The notes under the pieces: generated by a model | Databases searched by the model: none | Told to the model about the DNA's origin: nothing | Seen by the model: the letters and a program-made list of their open reading frames with translations, nothing else | Position numbers and translations under genes: made by a program | Shown here: piece by piece, positions 26,654-35,120 of the stretch | How the letters are laid out: each line of letters begins with the position of its first letter | Position numbering within the stretch: position 1 is the stretch's first letter | From: CAIXSC01 sp046349915 | GTDB lineage: Bacteria; Planctomycetota; Planctomycetia; Pirellulales; Pirellulaceae | DNA: 64,000 nt | Assembly: GCA_046349915.1 (NCBI GenBank) | Contig: JAXMBL010000009.1 | Coordinates: 382,636-446,635 of the forward strand | Direction: 5' to 3'

Positions 26654-27750
26654 GCCTCGTCGGTTTCGCCATTGATTGCGTCGAGCGGGGTTGGGTTCCC
26701 GACCTGGCTACTCGGGCCGCCATCCGCCGACTTTGCTCGCAGCGGTTAAGCGAGTGTCGACGGTTGAATTGCGAGTTGGAGCGGGAAGACTTGGAGTCGT
26801 TCCTGAGCGATATGCGTCGGGGACCGATCGCGCCGGTTCCCGAGCGAGCGAACGAACAACACTACGAGTTGCCGGCGTCATTCTTCGGGCATGTGCTGGG
26901 TCCGCATCGCAAATACAGTTGCTGCTGGTGGCCCGAAGGAGTCGACTCGCTGGAGGCCGCCGAGGCCGCATCGCTGGGCGAGACATGCGCTCGCGCGGAA
27001 ATTGTTGACGGCCAAGAAATCTTGGAATTAGGCTGTGGTTGGGGCTCGCTTTCGCTGTGGATGGCTAGCCGCTATCCGGGCAGTCGCGTGACCGCCGTCT
27101 CGAATTCGCGACCGCAGCGAGAATACATCGAGTCGGAAGCTCGACGGCGCGGCATCGAGAATCTACATGTCATTACCGCCGACATGAATCGTCTGCACTT
27201 CGACCGCTCGTTCGACCGCGTCGTCTCGGTGGAGATGTTCGAGCACATGCGGAACTACGAACGCCTGCTGCGACGGATTGGCGGCTGGTTGCGTCCCGAA
27301 GGTCGTCTGTTCGTCCACATCTTTTGCCATCGTCGTTTTGCTTATCCGTTTGAAACGGACGGGGACGACAATTGGATGGGACGTTATTTCTTCACAGGCG
27401 GCATCATGCCGAGCGACGACCTGCTCGCTCGCTTCTCCAACGACCTTCGAGTGGAGCGTCAGTGGCGTTGGAACGGACAACACTATCAGCGCACGTCGGA
27501 CGCCTGGCTGCGCAACCTTGACCAGAACCGCGACCGAGTGATGCCGATCCTGGAAGAAGCTTACGGCCGCGCGGAATCGCACCGTTGGTTCCATCGTTGG
27601 CGTATGTTTTTCTTGGCGGTCAGCGAGTTGTTTGGGTATCGCGGAGGCGAAGAGTGGTTCGTGGGACACTACCTTTTGCGTCCTCGGTCCGAAGTCCCCG
27701 CCGGAGGACAAGACCCCAGTTTTTGGCGTGAGTCGGCATCCACAAACTAA
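26650..27750 (+). CDS. Second CFA-synthase-like SAM methyltransferase
   Basis: A 366-residue class I methyltransferase of the CFA/coclaurine-methyltransferase-like group. The acyl-binding start differs from the first CFA protein: NEQHYELPASFFGHVLGPHRKYSCCWW. The SAM site is LELGCGWGSLSLWMA, then VSVEMFEHMRNYERLLRRI and FVHIFCHRRFAYPFE. It is not a simple duplicate: identity to the previous gene is limited to SAM-site and core motifs. A second methylation step or a different lipid substrate is likely. It overlaps the preceding cfa stop by 4 bp. Confidence 0.87.
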   Translation: MSLVGFAIDCVERGWVPDLATRAAIRRLCSQRLSECRRLNCELEREDLESFLSDMRRGPIAPVPERANEQHYELPASFFGHVLGPHRKYSCCWWPEGVDSLEAAEAASLGETCARAEIVDGQEILELGCGWGSLSLWMASRYPGSRVTAVSNSRPQREYIESEARRRGIENLHVITADMNRLHFDRSFDRVVSVEMFEHMRNYERLLRRIGGWLRPEGRLFVHIFCHRRFAYPFETDGDDNWMGRYFFTGGIMPSDDLLARFSNDLRVERQWRWNGQHYQRTSDAWLRNLDQNRDRVMPILEEAYGRAESHRWFHRWRMFFLAVSELFGYRGGEEWFVGHYLLRPRSEVPAGGQDPSFWRESASTN

Positions 27751-27778
27751 AACGCTGTCACCGAACAAACCAAAGTAC

Positions 27779-27830
27779 GACGGACTTCTAGTCCGTCGCT
27801 CCGTACTGTACGACGGACTTCCAGTCCGTC
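27779..27830. repeat. Two dispersed 19-bp palindromes (family P19)
   Basis: Copies at 27779-27797 (GACGGACTTCTAGTCCGTC) and 27812-27830 (GACGGACTTCCAGTCCGTC), 33 bp apart, 28 bp after the second methyltransferase gene. They may act as hairpins at the end of the operon transcript. Confidence 0.8.
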
Positions 27831-28007
27831 GCTCGGCGCCCTGGAGTGAAAACCACGCAGTTGATGACAACCATTGCTCCCAAACATCAGGGCTTAGTGA
27901 AACGCCAAGTTCGCCGAATTCACAGCCGTCAGACACGGAATTCGGTCAACCACGGATCACTCGGAATACACTGATCAGGACGAAGTACGTTCGGCTTGCG
28001 CCGAACC

Positions 28008-28026
28008 GACGGACTAGAAGTCCGTC
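28008..28026. repeat. Dispersed 19-bp palindrome (family P19)
   Basis: GACGGACTAGAAGTCCGTC lies 37 bp before the DUF1295 gene. The interval 27831-28007 also holds a diverged segment (about 27930-27980, GTCAGACACGGAATTCGGTC) resembling 40417-40468, so several repeat families are stacked here. Confidence 0.75.
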
Positions 28027-28062
28027 GTACGTGATTCCCAGGCGAAGAATAGAGAGGAGCGT

Positions 28063-28842
28063 ATGTTCGGATCGATTCTGGCTGCCAACGCCGCAGCTCT
28101 CGCTCTGCTGCTTGGGTCCCTTTGGCTGAGCAGCGTGCTGAAGCGTGACGCCAGCATTGTCGACCCATTCTGGGGCGCTGGTTTTGTGGCCGTCGCGTGG
28201 ATCAGTTGGCTGCTGGGCGGTCAACCAACAGGCCGATCTCTCGCGATTGTTCTGTTGGTCACGCTATGGGGCCTGAGACTCTCGGGATTCTTGCTCTGGC
28301 GAAATTGGGGGCACGGCGAGGACTATCGATATCGAGCGATGCGGCAATACCACGGCGAGCGATTCTGGTGGGTCAGTCTGTTCACCGTGTTCGCGTTGCA
28401 AGGAGTGATACTGTGGTTTGTCGCCTTGCCGATCCAAGCGGGAATCGGTTTTCCAAGGACATTCGCGTTGTCATGGCCGCTGGATGTTCTGGGCGGCGTC
28501 TTGATCTGCGTGGGGATATTCTTCGAAGCGGTCGGCGATTGGCAACTTGCTCGCTTCAAGTCCAACCCCGCGAATGCAGGCCGCGTCTTCGATCGAGGCC
28601 TGTGGCGCTACACGCGTCATCCGAACTACTTTGGCGACTTCTGTATGTGGTGGGGGTTCTATTGCCTGAGTGCGGCCCAAGGAGCTTGGTGGACGGTGCT
28701 GAGCCCGTTGGCCATGAGCTTCCTGCTGCTCAAGGTCTCTGGGGTAGCGTTGTTGGAGTCGACCATTGTGGATCGTCGTCCCGAGTATGCGTCCTACCAG
28801 CGACGCACCAGCGCGTTCTTTCCTCGTCCGCCGAGGGATTAA
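28063..28842 (+). CDS. DUF1295 family membrane protein (steroid 5-alpha-reductase-like)
   Basis: A 259-residue membrane protein with about six or seven helices. Family marks: DASIVDPFWGAGFV near the start, LWGLRLSGFLLWRNWGHGEDYRY, and the isoprenylcysteine-methyltransferase/5-alpha-reductase-like signature FDRGLWRYTRHPNYFGDFCMWWG. Related enzymes reduce steroid or fatty-acid double bonds or methylate lipids. It follows the lipid operon on the same strand after a 312-bp gap filled with repeats. DUF1295 is a usual member of this gene cluster elsewhere, so a shared pathway is likely even if it has its own promoter. ATG at 28063 after AGAGAGGAG. Confidence 0.88.
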   Translation: MFGSILAANAAALALLLGSLWLSSVLKRDASIVDPFWGAGFVAVAWISWLLGGQPTGRSLAIVLLVTLWGLRLSGFLLWRNWGHGEDYRYRAMRQYHGERFWWVSLFTVFALQGVILWFVALPIQAGIGFPRTFALSWPLDVLGGVLICVGIFFEAVGDWQLARFKSNPANAGRVFDRGLWRYTRHPNYFGDFCMWWGFYCLSAAQGAWWTVLSPLAMSFLLLKVSGVALLESTIVDRRPEYASYQRRTSAFFPRPPRD

Positions 28843-29002
28843 GGCAGCCGGACGCCAGTTGCTCACCCTTGCGGATTCGTTTCGACTGACCTAAGACAAG
28901 GGTAGTCGAAACCGAATATTCGCGTCTTCACTTCCACGATATGACGTCGGTCGCGGTCTAGCCGCGCGGCCGGCGTCCGACTCCATTCACGAGAGGTGTC
29001 CC

Positions 29003-30646
29003 ATGCCCCGCATGTCAGTCTTATTGCTTGAGGGAGATGCGGCCGAGAGGGAACGAATTGCAGGCTTGCTTCTGCGAGTTCGCGGTGTGGACTTTGATAC
29101 AACTGCTCGTGCGACGCTCGCCGAAGCACTCGACGCACTCGCCAACCAGACCTTTGATGTGGTGCTGTCTGATCTCACGTTGTCCGACAGTGACGGCGAA
29201 GCGACTTTTCGCCGTTTGAAGGCGCGGGCGGGCGAAACGCCGATCGTGGCGTTGATTGATCCGCATGAAACGACGCTCGGCTTGGTCGCCGTGGAAGAAG
29301 GAGCTCTTTGCTACCTCGTAAAGAATCGCATCGACGCCAACACACTGGCTCGAAGTGCACAACGAGCGGTCAAGAATGCTCGCATCAAGTTCGGCGAATG
29401 GGACTCGCCGATGTTCCATCTCGCGCAGCATCAGTTCCTGAAAGCAGCCCAATTGATGGGCCTGGACGAGAATATCCGAGAACGGCTGATGTGGCCTCAG
29501 CGCACACTGGTCGTGGCGTTGCCTTTCCGCCGCGACAATTACGGCGAAGTCGAGACGGTATTCGGTTATCGAGTGCAACACGTGCTGGGCATGGGTCCGA
29601 CCAAGGGAGGCATTCGCTACCACGAGGATGTCGATCTCGGAGAAACCACGGCGCTCGCCATGTGGATGACTTGGAAGTGCGCGCTCATGCGACTTCCCTA
29701 CGGCGGCGCGAAGGGAGGCGTCGCGATCGATCCCACGACGCTGTCTCGCTCGGAACTGCAACGCTTAACTCGCCGTTACACCATGGAGATCTCGCCCATC
29801 CTCGGGCCCGACAAGGACATTCCGGCGCCGGACATGGGGACGAATGAACAGACGATGGCGTGGTTGATGGACACCTATAGCCAGCAAGTGGGCTATACCG
29901 TGCCCGCGGTCGTCACCGGTAAGCCGGTGTCGCTGGGCGGCTCCCTGGGTCGGCGCGAAGCGACCGGCCGCGGATTAGTTTATGTCGTGACTCACGCGGC
30001 AAAACACTTGGGACTCAATCTGAAGGGCGCCAGCGCGGTGGTGCAAGGTTATGGAAATGTCGGTAGCCATGCGGCCCGGCTCCTGGCCGAATCAGGAGTC
30101 AAGGTGGTGGCGGTCAGCGATGTGCACACCGCCGTTTACAATCCTCGGGGACTCGACTTGGCGGCCATCGATCAGTACGTCGCCGAGAATCGCACGCTCG
30201 CGGGCTTCAAGGGCGGCGACGAATTGACCAATGCCGAGATGCTGGAACTCCCCTGCGATATCTTGGCGCCGTGCGCGATTCAGAATCAAATCACCGCGGC
30301 GAATGCCGGCAAGCTCCAATGCAAAGTGCTCGCCGAAGGCGCGAACGGCCCCACCACGCTCGAAGCCGACGAGATTCTGACCGATCGCAACATCCTGATT
30401 CTGCCCGACGTGCTGACCAATGCCGGAGGCGTAACGGTTTCGTACTTCGAGTGGGTTCAGGATACGCAAAATCTGTCGTGGACGTTGGATGAGATCAATC
30501 GCCGACTCGCGGACATCATGGCCGATGCGTTCCATCGCACGCTGGCTCGTTCGCTCCGCGATAAACTCGACATGCGCACCGCGGCGATGGTCGAGGGAGT
30601 AGAACGAGTGGCCAGCGCCATGCTGTTACGCGGTCTCTGGCCATAA
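29003..30646 (+). CDS. Response-regulator receiver domain fused to Glu/Leu/Phe/Val dehydrogenase
   Basis: A 547-residue fusion. Residues 4-125 form a CheY-like receiver: acidic D12, phosphoacceptor position D57 in VVLSDLTLSD, and Lys107 in CYLVKN. The usual Thr/Ser after strand 4 is Ile85 (PIVALID). Residues about 130-547 are a complete hexameric-type glutamate dehydrogenase: GMGPTKGGIRYHEDVDL, MTWKCALMRLPYGGAKGGVAIDP (catalytic Lys), PAPDMGTNEQTMAWLMD (catalytic Asp), VVQGYGNVGSHAARLL (NAD(P) site). The dehydrogenase interconverts glutamate and 2-oxoglutarate with ammonia. ATG at 29003 follows GAGAGG, and no stop or frame change lies between the parts, so the fusion is real in this sequence. 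Confidence 0.9.
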   Translation: MPRMSVLLLEGDAAERERIAGLLLRVRGVDFDTTARATLAEALDALANQTFDVVLSDLTLSDSDGEATFRRLKARAGETPIVALIDPHETTLGLVAVEEGALCYLVKNRIDANTLARSAQRAVKNARIKFGEWDSPMFHLAQHQFLKAAQLMGLDENIRERLMWPQRTLVVALPFRRDNYGEVETVFGYRVQHVLGMGPTKGGIRYHEDVDLGETTALAMWMTWKCALMRLPYGGAKGGVAIDPTTLSRSELQRLTRRYTMEISPILGPDKDIPAPDMGTNEQTMAWLMDTYSQQVGYTVPAVVTGKPVSLGGSLGRREATGRGLVYVVTHAAKHLGLNLKGASAVVQGYGNVGSHAARLLAESGVKVVAVSDVHTAVYNPRGLDLAAIDQYVAENRTLAGFKGGDELTNAEMLELPCDILAPCAIQNQITAANAGKLQCKVLAEGANGPTTLEADEILTDRNILILPDVLTNAGGVTVSYFEWVQDTQNLSWTLDEINRRLADIMADAFHRTLARSLRDKLDMRTAAMVEGVERVASAMLLRGLWP

Positions 30647-30679
30647 TTGATCAGGGAGTCTGATCCAATAAGTGTCAAT

Positions 30680-30699
30680 CAGCGAAGATCAGTGTTCCC
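30680..30699. repeat. Dispersed repeat containing GATCAGTGTTCCC
   Basis: Short segment CAGCGAAGATCAGTGTTCCC, also found as a large inverted pair at 43690-43777 and in part near 3102. It lies between convergent genes. Confidence 0.5.
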
Positions 30700-30707
30700 T
30701 CTTCGTC

Positions 30708-32549
30708 TTACCCTTCTTCACCGGGCGACTTGGATCGCCCCATCGCGATATCGAATTCGGCCAGCGCCGGAATCAACATGGCGGCGGTCGTGAAGCCGTA
30801 GACTCCGACGGTCACGAGGAACACGGTCAGATAATGGTGCAACGTATAGCTCGTGATGGCATAGAAGGTAAGAAACGGGAGCAGCATTGCGGCGAGTCCA
30901 ATCGCGGGCGACGGATTGCGTGATCCCAAGGCGATATAGAGCCCCAAACTACCGCCCAGAATTACCATCAAGAACTGAGCGTGCTGGGTTTGGAACGAGC
31001 CGCTGAACTGCACCATCATCACGATGCAGGTGACGATGCCGAGGCACAAGAAGAATACCGTGCCTAGACTGACGCCAATCGCGGTTCTCGAGTTGGAATA
31101 GATCATGCCGCAGTGAATACCGAGCATGACGACGAAGATGTACATGGTCAGCAGACCACCTACCATCAGCACAAAATCCTCCAGCGTCAACCCGCCGCTC
31201 CACCAGAGATAGCCGCAGAGTCCAATCGGCAAGAGACTCATGGGCCACGTGACGTAGAGCACTCCGCCCATTTTTCCGAACACGAATTCCTTGGGCGAAA
31301 GATCGGTCACCAACAGCAAGTCGAGCGATTGACCATCGCGCTCGCTGGTGATCGAAGTCACTGCCAGCGCATTAATGATGACAATGCTGCTAAGGAAGAA
31401 CGGGGCGAGCGTTCTGGCGGCGGGCGGAATGATGGCCGCCAAATCGTCGCCGCGTTGAGTGGCCGCGCCCGAGGCGATCGTGAGATAAAGACCGGCGGCG
31501 GCGAGCATGAAGAGCAACAAGTACGCGACGCGTATGACCAGCACTTTACGACCATAGGCCCAGGTGCAGATCTCGCGCCACAGAACCGGGTTGTCCCAAA
31601 CCGAACGACTCTTTTCGGGCGAGGAAGTACGACGAATCGAATCGACGTGCGTGCTGCGAGCAGACTCGTCGTCCACGGGCTGTCCGGGTTCTTCAGCCCC
31701 AACGGACTCCAACTGAGTGCCAGGCTGTAGCTCACGCGACGGATTCCAAATCCGCACTCGCCAGATAGCGATCAGATTTAGCAACCCGATGCCTGCCGCG
31801 GCGACTCCCAAGTAGAGCAACACGCCGAGTCCATAGTTGGTGGCTTGAGCGCCTTCGAGCGTCCCGACCATGGGACGAGTGGCCGCCAGGATCGCTCGCC
31901 AGGGACTCAACGCCACCGACCAAGTTCCGCACGACAAACCCGCGGCTCGGTCAAACAGCAGTCCGCTGCCGACGACTTCTCCCAAGGCGAGCCAGAGGAC
32001 GATGCCGAGCGCCGTCATGGCGAGAGTCTGGAAGGTCTTTTCGCGCCACAGGGCCAGAGTTGAACCGAGACTACCGGCTGCCAAGGCGGTGACGAGCGTG
32101 ATCGCCGCCACTCGCCAAACCTGCGACGGCTCGACGCCTCCAAACAGGGTGACCAGCAGAAACAACGGAATCGCGGCAACCACCATCGTTCCCACATCCA
32201 GCAGGCTGGCCAGCAGCTTGCCCAAGACCAGTTCGGAATTTCGCAGGCGAGTGAGCAGAAGGAGCAACAGCGTGCGACGGTCCTTTTCTTGCGCGACCGC
32301 GCTGGCCGAACCGAGGGCGGCAAGGAAGGTGATCAGGGCAAGTTGCAGGGGGGCCAGCACTTGGAAGAGGCTGCCGCCGAACCGAGCCATATCGCCGACA
32401 TTGCGGATAATCTGAGCACCGGCCACGACCAGCCACGCCGTACACATCAAGACCAGCAGTGTCGTCACGTAGACGACTCGATAGAGATAATGCTGAGTGC
32501 GGCGCGGAGTGGTAACGAGCTCACGGGTAAAGACAGGACCGATGAACAC
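30708..32549 (-). CDS. ABC-2-type transporter permease, two membrane bundles
   Basis: A 613-residue integral membrane protein. The first bundle (about residues 20-265) and the second (about 340-610) each have about six helices. They are separated by a hydrophilic link of about 60 residues (IWRVRIWNPSRELQPG to SVWDNPVLWREICTW). Each half carries the ABC-2 signature before a helix: SASAVAQEKDRRTLLLLLLT and TSITSERDGQSLDLLLVTD. Planctomycetes encode such tandem permeases near a separate ATPase; none is adjacent here. A GTG at 32549 is chosen because GGAG lies 7 bases before it; a TTG at 32552 is possible. It is divergent from the sigma-factor gene. Confidence 0.83.
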   Translation of the reverse strand: MFIGPVFTRELVTTPRRTQHYLYRVVYVTTLLVLMCTAWLVVAGAQIIRNVGDMARFGGSLFQVLAPLQLALITFLAALGSASAVAQEKDRRTLLLLLLTRLRNSELVLGKLLASLLDVGTMVVAAIPLFLLVTLFGGVEPSQVWRVAAITLVTALAAGSLGSTLALWREKTFQTLAMTALGIVLWLALGEVVGSGLLFDRAAGLSCGTWSVALSPWRAILAATRPMVGTLEGAQATNYGLGVLLYLGVAAAGIGLLNLIAIWRVRIWNPSRELQPGTQLESVGAEEPGQPVDDESARSTHVDSIRRTSSPEKSRSVWDNPVLWREICTWAYGRKVLVIRVAYLLLFMLAAAGLYLTIASGAATQRGDDLAAIIPPAARTLAPFFLSSIVIINALAVTSITSERDGQSLDLLLVTDLSPKEFVFGKMGGVLYVTWPMSLLPIGLCGYLWWSGGLTLEDFVLMVGGLLTMYIFVVMLGIHCGMIYSNSRTAIGVSLGTVFFLCLGIVTCIVMMVQFSGSFQTQHAQFLMVILGGSLGLYIALGSRNPSPAIGLAAMLLPFLTFYAITSYTLHHYLTVFLVTVGVYGFTTAAMLIPALAEFDIAMGRSKSPGEEG

Positions 32550-32766
32550 CAAGCAACTCCTCTGTCAGCACGCACATCCGTCGAGTTTCCGCTGGGGAAT
32601 ACCAATGACTAGAAACTCGTCCCACGGTTGTAAAGCCCGATTATACAACGACTTTCGCGGGCGGCGATTCCCCGAAGTGTGAGGAAAAGGTAAAAAAGCC
32701 AGCCGCCGCGTCCAATAAGGGGCCGGGGTGGCGCATCTTTAAGATTCGGAGAGCAACGATGTCGGG

Positions 32767-33327
32767 ATGGAGGCTGCTGGAGGCCGGGGTGGGAGTGAGA
32801 TTGTGACGGCCGACGATGGGCCCTTGGACGCAGCACTTGCCGCGGCACTGTATGTGGAACATGGCGACGAGCTGCGCCGGTTCCTGATCGGTGTCCTGCG
32901 CGATCCAGAACTCGCCGCCGACGCCCTCCAAAGCACCCTTGTAAAGCTACTTGAAAAAGGAAAACAGTCCCGGGAAGAGACTCGTAAAGCGTGGCTCTTC
33001 CGAGTCGCCTTGCATGAAGCACTCGTCCTGCGTCGCCGTAACGCGACCGGCGATAAGGCTCTCCGGCAGGTGGCATGGAGCCGGTCGACAGCCTCCGCGG
33101 GCTCGGCCGACCCGACGTTAAGACTAGAAACCGTCGACACGGTCCGCCAGGCGCTCGCCGAACTTTCGCCCGAGCAGCTCGCGGTCGTCAGACGCAGGAT
33201 TTACGAGGAGAAGACGTTCGCCGAGATTGCCAGTGAGTTGCAAATTCCTTTGGGTACAGCCCTCGACCGCATGCACTCCGCCCTCGCCAAACTCCGCAAA
33301 CGACTGAAACAGCCGGAATCGCCATGA
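32767..33327 (+). CDS. ECF-type RNA polymerase sigma factor
   Basis: A 186-residue sigma-70-family protein. Region 2 is at about 28-95 (LYVEHGDELRRFLIGVLRDPELAADALQSTLVKLLE, KAWLFRVALHEAL). Region 4 is at about 128-180 (ALAELSPEQLAVVRRRIYEEKTFAEIASELQIPLGTALDRMHSAL). The last gene codon overlaps the following start by ATGA, the classic coupling between an ECF factor and its regulator. Start could be the ATG at 32767 or the GTG at 32803, which follows GGGAG. It heads a six-gene same-strand run to 39991. Confidence 0.9.
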   Translation: MEAAGGRGGSEIVTADDGPLDAALAAALYVEHGDELRRFLIGVLRDPELAADALQSTLVKLLEKGKQSREETRKAWLFRVALHEALVLRRRNATGDKALRQVAWSRSTASAGSADPTLRLETVDTVRQALAELSPEQLAVVRRRIYEEKTFAEIASELQIPLGTALDRMHSALAKLRKRLKQPESP

Positions 33328-34172
33328 CCCCATCACCCCAAGACACTCACCGCCCGTCGGCAGAATCGACGGCGACCGCGAGTCAGCAGTCGCTCGATCA
33401 GTTGGCCTTCCGCTACATCGCGAATGAACTGACCAACGACGAATTGCAGGCGTTCGAGGAGCGGCTGGCGACCGACCAACAAGCGCGAGAGGCGGTTGCG
33501 GCGGCTGTTGAGTTATCACAGGCGATCGCGTTCGTTGAGTCGACTCGACAGTCACCAGCCCCCCCTGTGCCTGCGAGCACCCAAGGCATTTTGCCCGTGA
33601 CACCCCCGCTGCCGGCCGATCGACGGTCCTGGTGGCCAGCTCTGGGTTGGATGACAGTCGGTTCGGCGGCTTGTGTCGCCATGATTCTCATGGCCGATCT
33701 CTGGTCGCGTCACGAGGTCGGCCCGAACGGCACGGACCGACAGCTCGCGATGCTCTGGAGCGAAACTCGCGGCTCCGCCGAATGGTTCATCCCCGGCGAG
33801 ATCGACAGCCAGTCGCCAGCTCGGTCGGGCCATGTCGTCATGGATGACAGTGGCGATTCGTCGAGAAACGAACTACCGTCTCACCGCGAATACAACTCGC
33901 CCGAAGCCTCTTTCGACAACTCAGCAAGCGACTACTCAGCCAGCGACGACTCGTCCGCCAACGAAACCACCACGTCGGAGATCGACGATTTGTCGCTGGC
34001 GGCCGGTGAGTCGCTCGAATCTGACCCGTCCGACGCTTGGGGCGACCCGATGAATTCGCCCATGGTCGACACTCCCTCTTGGATGTTGGCGGCTGTGGCC
34101 GAAACCACTGCTCCTAACCGCTCGACGCAAACGAACGATCGAGTTCCTCCGAAAGAAAAAGAGGAGCGGTAA
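33324..34172 (+). CDS. Anti-sigma-factor-like transmembrane protein
   Basis: A 282-residue protein translationally coupled to the sigma factor. The N-terminal 70 residues resemble the short helical anti-sigma module of planctomycetes (LAFRYIANELTNDELQAFEERLATDQQAREAV), but the HxxxCxxC zinc motif is absent. One membrane helix lies at about 107-123 (LGWMTVGSAACVAMILM). The outer part has a short conserved-looking segment, then a Ser/Asp/Glu-rich disordered region and a basic end. Its likely job is to hold the sigma factor at the membrane; this rests on position and layout, not on a named domain. Confidence 0.65.
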   Translation: MTPSPQDTHRPSAESTATASQQSLDQLAFRYIANELTNDELQAFEERLATDQQAREAVAAAVELSQAIAFVESTRQSPAPPVPASTQGILPVTPPLPADRRSWWPALGWMTVGSAACVAMILMADLWSRHEVGPNGTDRQLAMLWSETRGSAEWFIPGEIDSQSPARSGHVVMDDSGDSSRNELPSHREYNSPEASFDNSASDYSASDDSSANETTTSEIDDLSLAAGESLESDPSDAWGDPMNSPMVDTPSWMLAAVAETTAPNRSTQTNDRVPPKEKEER

Positions 34173-34176
34173 TCGC

Positions 34177-35046
34177 ATGATGCGTCGCTGGGAGAATAGT
34201 CCAGTCCGTTGTTTGGCAGGCACGAGGCGCCGTTGGCTCCTCGTAGCGGCGTCGCTCGCGTGGTTGCTGCTCGTGAGTTGCACCACGGCAGAGGACGCGT
34301 CAGCTCGCGCGGACGACAGCGGCCCGCAAAAGCTGAGCGAACAGAATTCAAGCGGCAAGCAACCGAAAGAGCAGAAGAAGGGTGACGACCAAGCGAGTGA
34401 TCAGAAGTCGAATGCCACGAAGCCAAGTTCCTCGAAATCAGGCTCTCTCAAGCCAAGCCTCCTCAAGTCAGGCGCGGTGAAACCTGGCGTCGCGAAAACC
34501 GGCATCTCCAAGTCCGGCATCTCCAAGTCAGGTGATGCGAAGGGACGACGGATGGCGGCCAACGATTCAGCGCCAGCGGTGACTCCCGAGCGCGAAGCGG
34601 CTGTAAGGAAATTTGTCGAGCAGCATCATCCAGAGCTCGTCGGTTTGCTCGAATCGCTGAAGTCTAAGAATTCGACCGAATACGAACGAGCCGTACGCGA
34701 CTTGTTTCGAGTGAGCGAGCGATTGGCTCAGTCTTATGGTCGAGACAATCAGCGCTACGAGTTGGAACTGAAGCTGTGGCAATCTCAATCCCGACTCGAC
34801 TTACTGGCCGCTCGCTTCAAGATGTCGAACAACGACGAATTAAAAGCGCAGATTCAACAAGCGCTCGACGAACAGTATTCTCTTCGTCAGGCCGTCATGC
34901 AGTTAGAGCGTGATCGAGTGGCCGAGCGATTGAAGAAGCTGGACGAACAACTTCAGACCTTCGACGCGTCGCGCGAAGAACTGTTGGACCGCCAATTGCG
35001 ATTGCTGCTGGGAAAACAGAAGTCGGCGACTGGTAAAGGCTCTTGA
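34177..35046 (+). CDS. Lipoprotein with low-complexity linker and coiled coil
   Basis: A 289-residue protein starting 4 bp after the previous stop. A signal with lipobox (LLLVSC, Cys at about residue 35) predicts lipidation. Residues 45-125 are a Lys/Ser-rich linker with SKSG-type repeats. Residues about 135-280 are a continuous charged coiled coil (EYERAVRDLFRVSERLAQSY, RLDLLAARFKMSNNDELKAQIQQALDEQYSLRQAVMQLERD). It may form the periplasmic partner of the anti-sigma-like protein or of the following large protein. No known domain recognised. Confidence 0.65.
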   Translation: MMRRWENSPVRCLAGTRRRWLLVAASLAWLLLVSCTTAEDASARADDSGPQKLSEQNSSGKQPKEQKKGDDQASDQKSNATKPSSSKSGSLKPSLLKSGAVKPGVAKTGISKSGISKSGDAKGRRMAANDSAPAVTPEREAAVRKFVEQHHPELVGLLESLKSKNSTEYERAVRDLFRVSERLAQSYGRDNQRYELELKLWQSQSRLDLLAARFKMSNNDELKAQIQQALDEQYSLRQAVMQLERDRVAERLKKLDEQLQTFDASREELLDRQLRLLLGKQKSATGKGS

Positions 35047-35120
35047 GTGGAATCGGCGTGAGTTAGCCAGGGATTTGAGAACGTAGGAACGTTGTTGCTC
35101 AGTAACGGGAGAAGTTTCGC

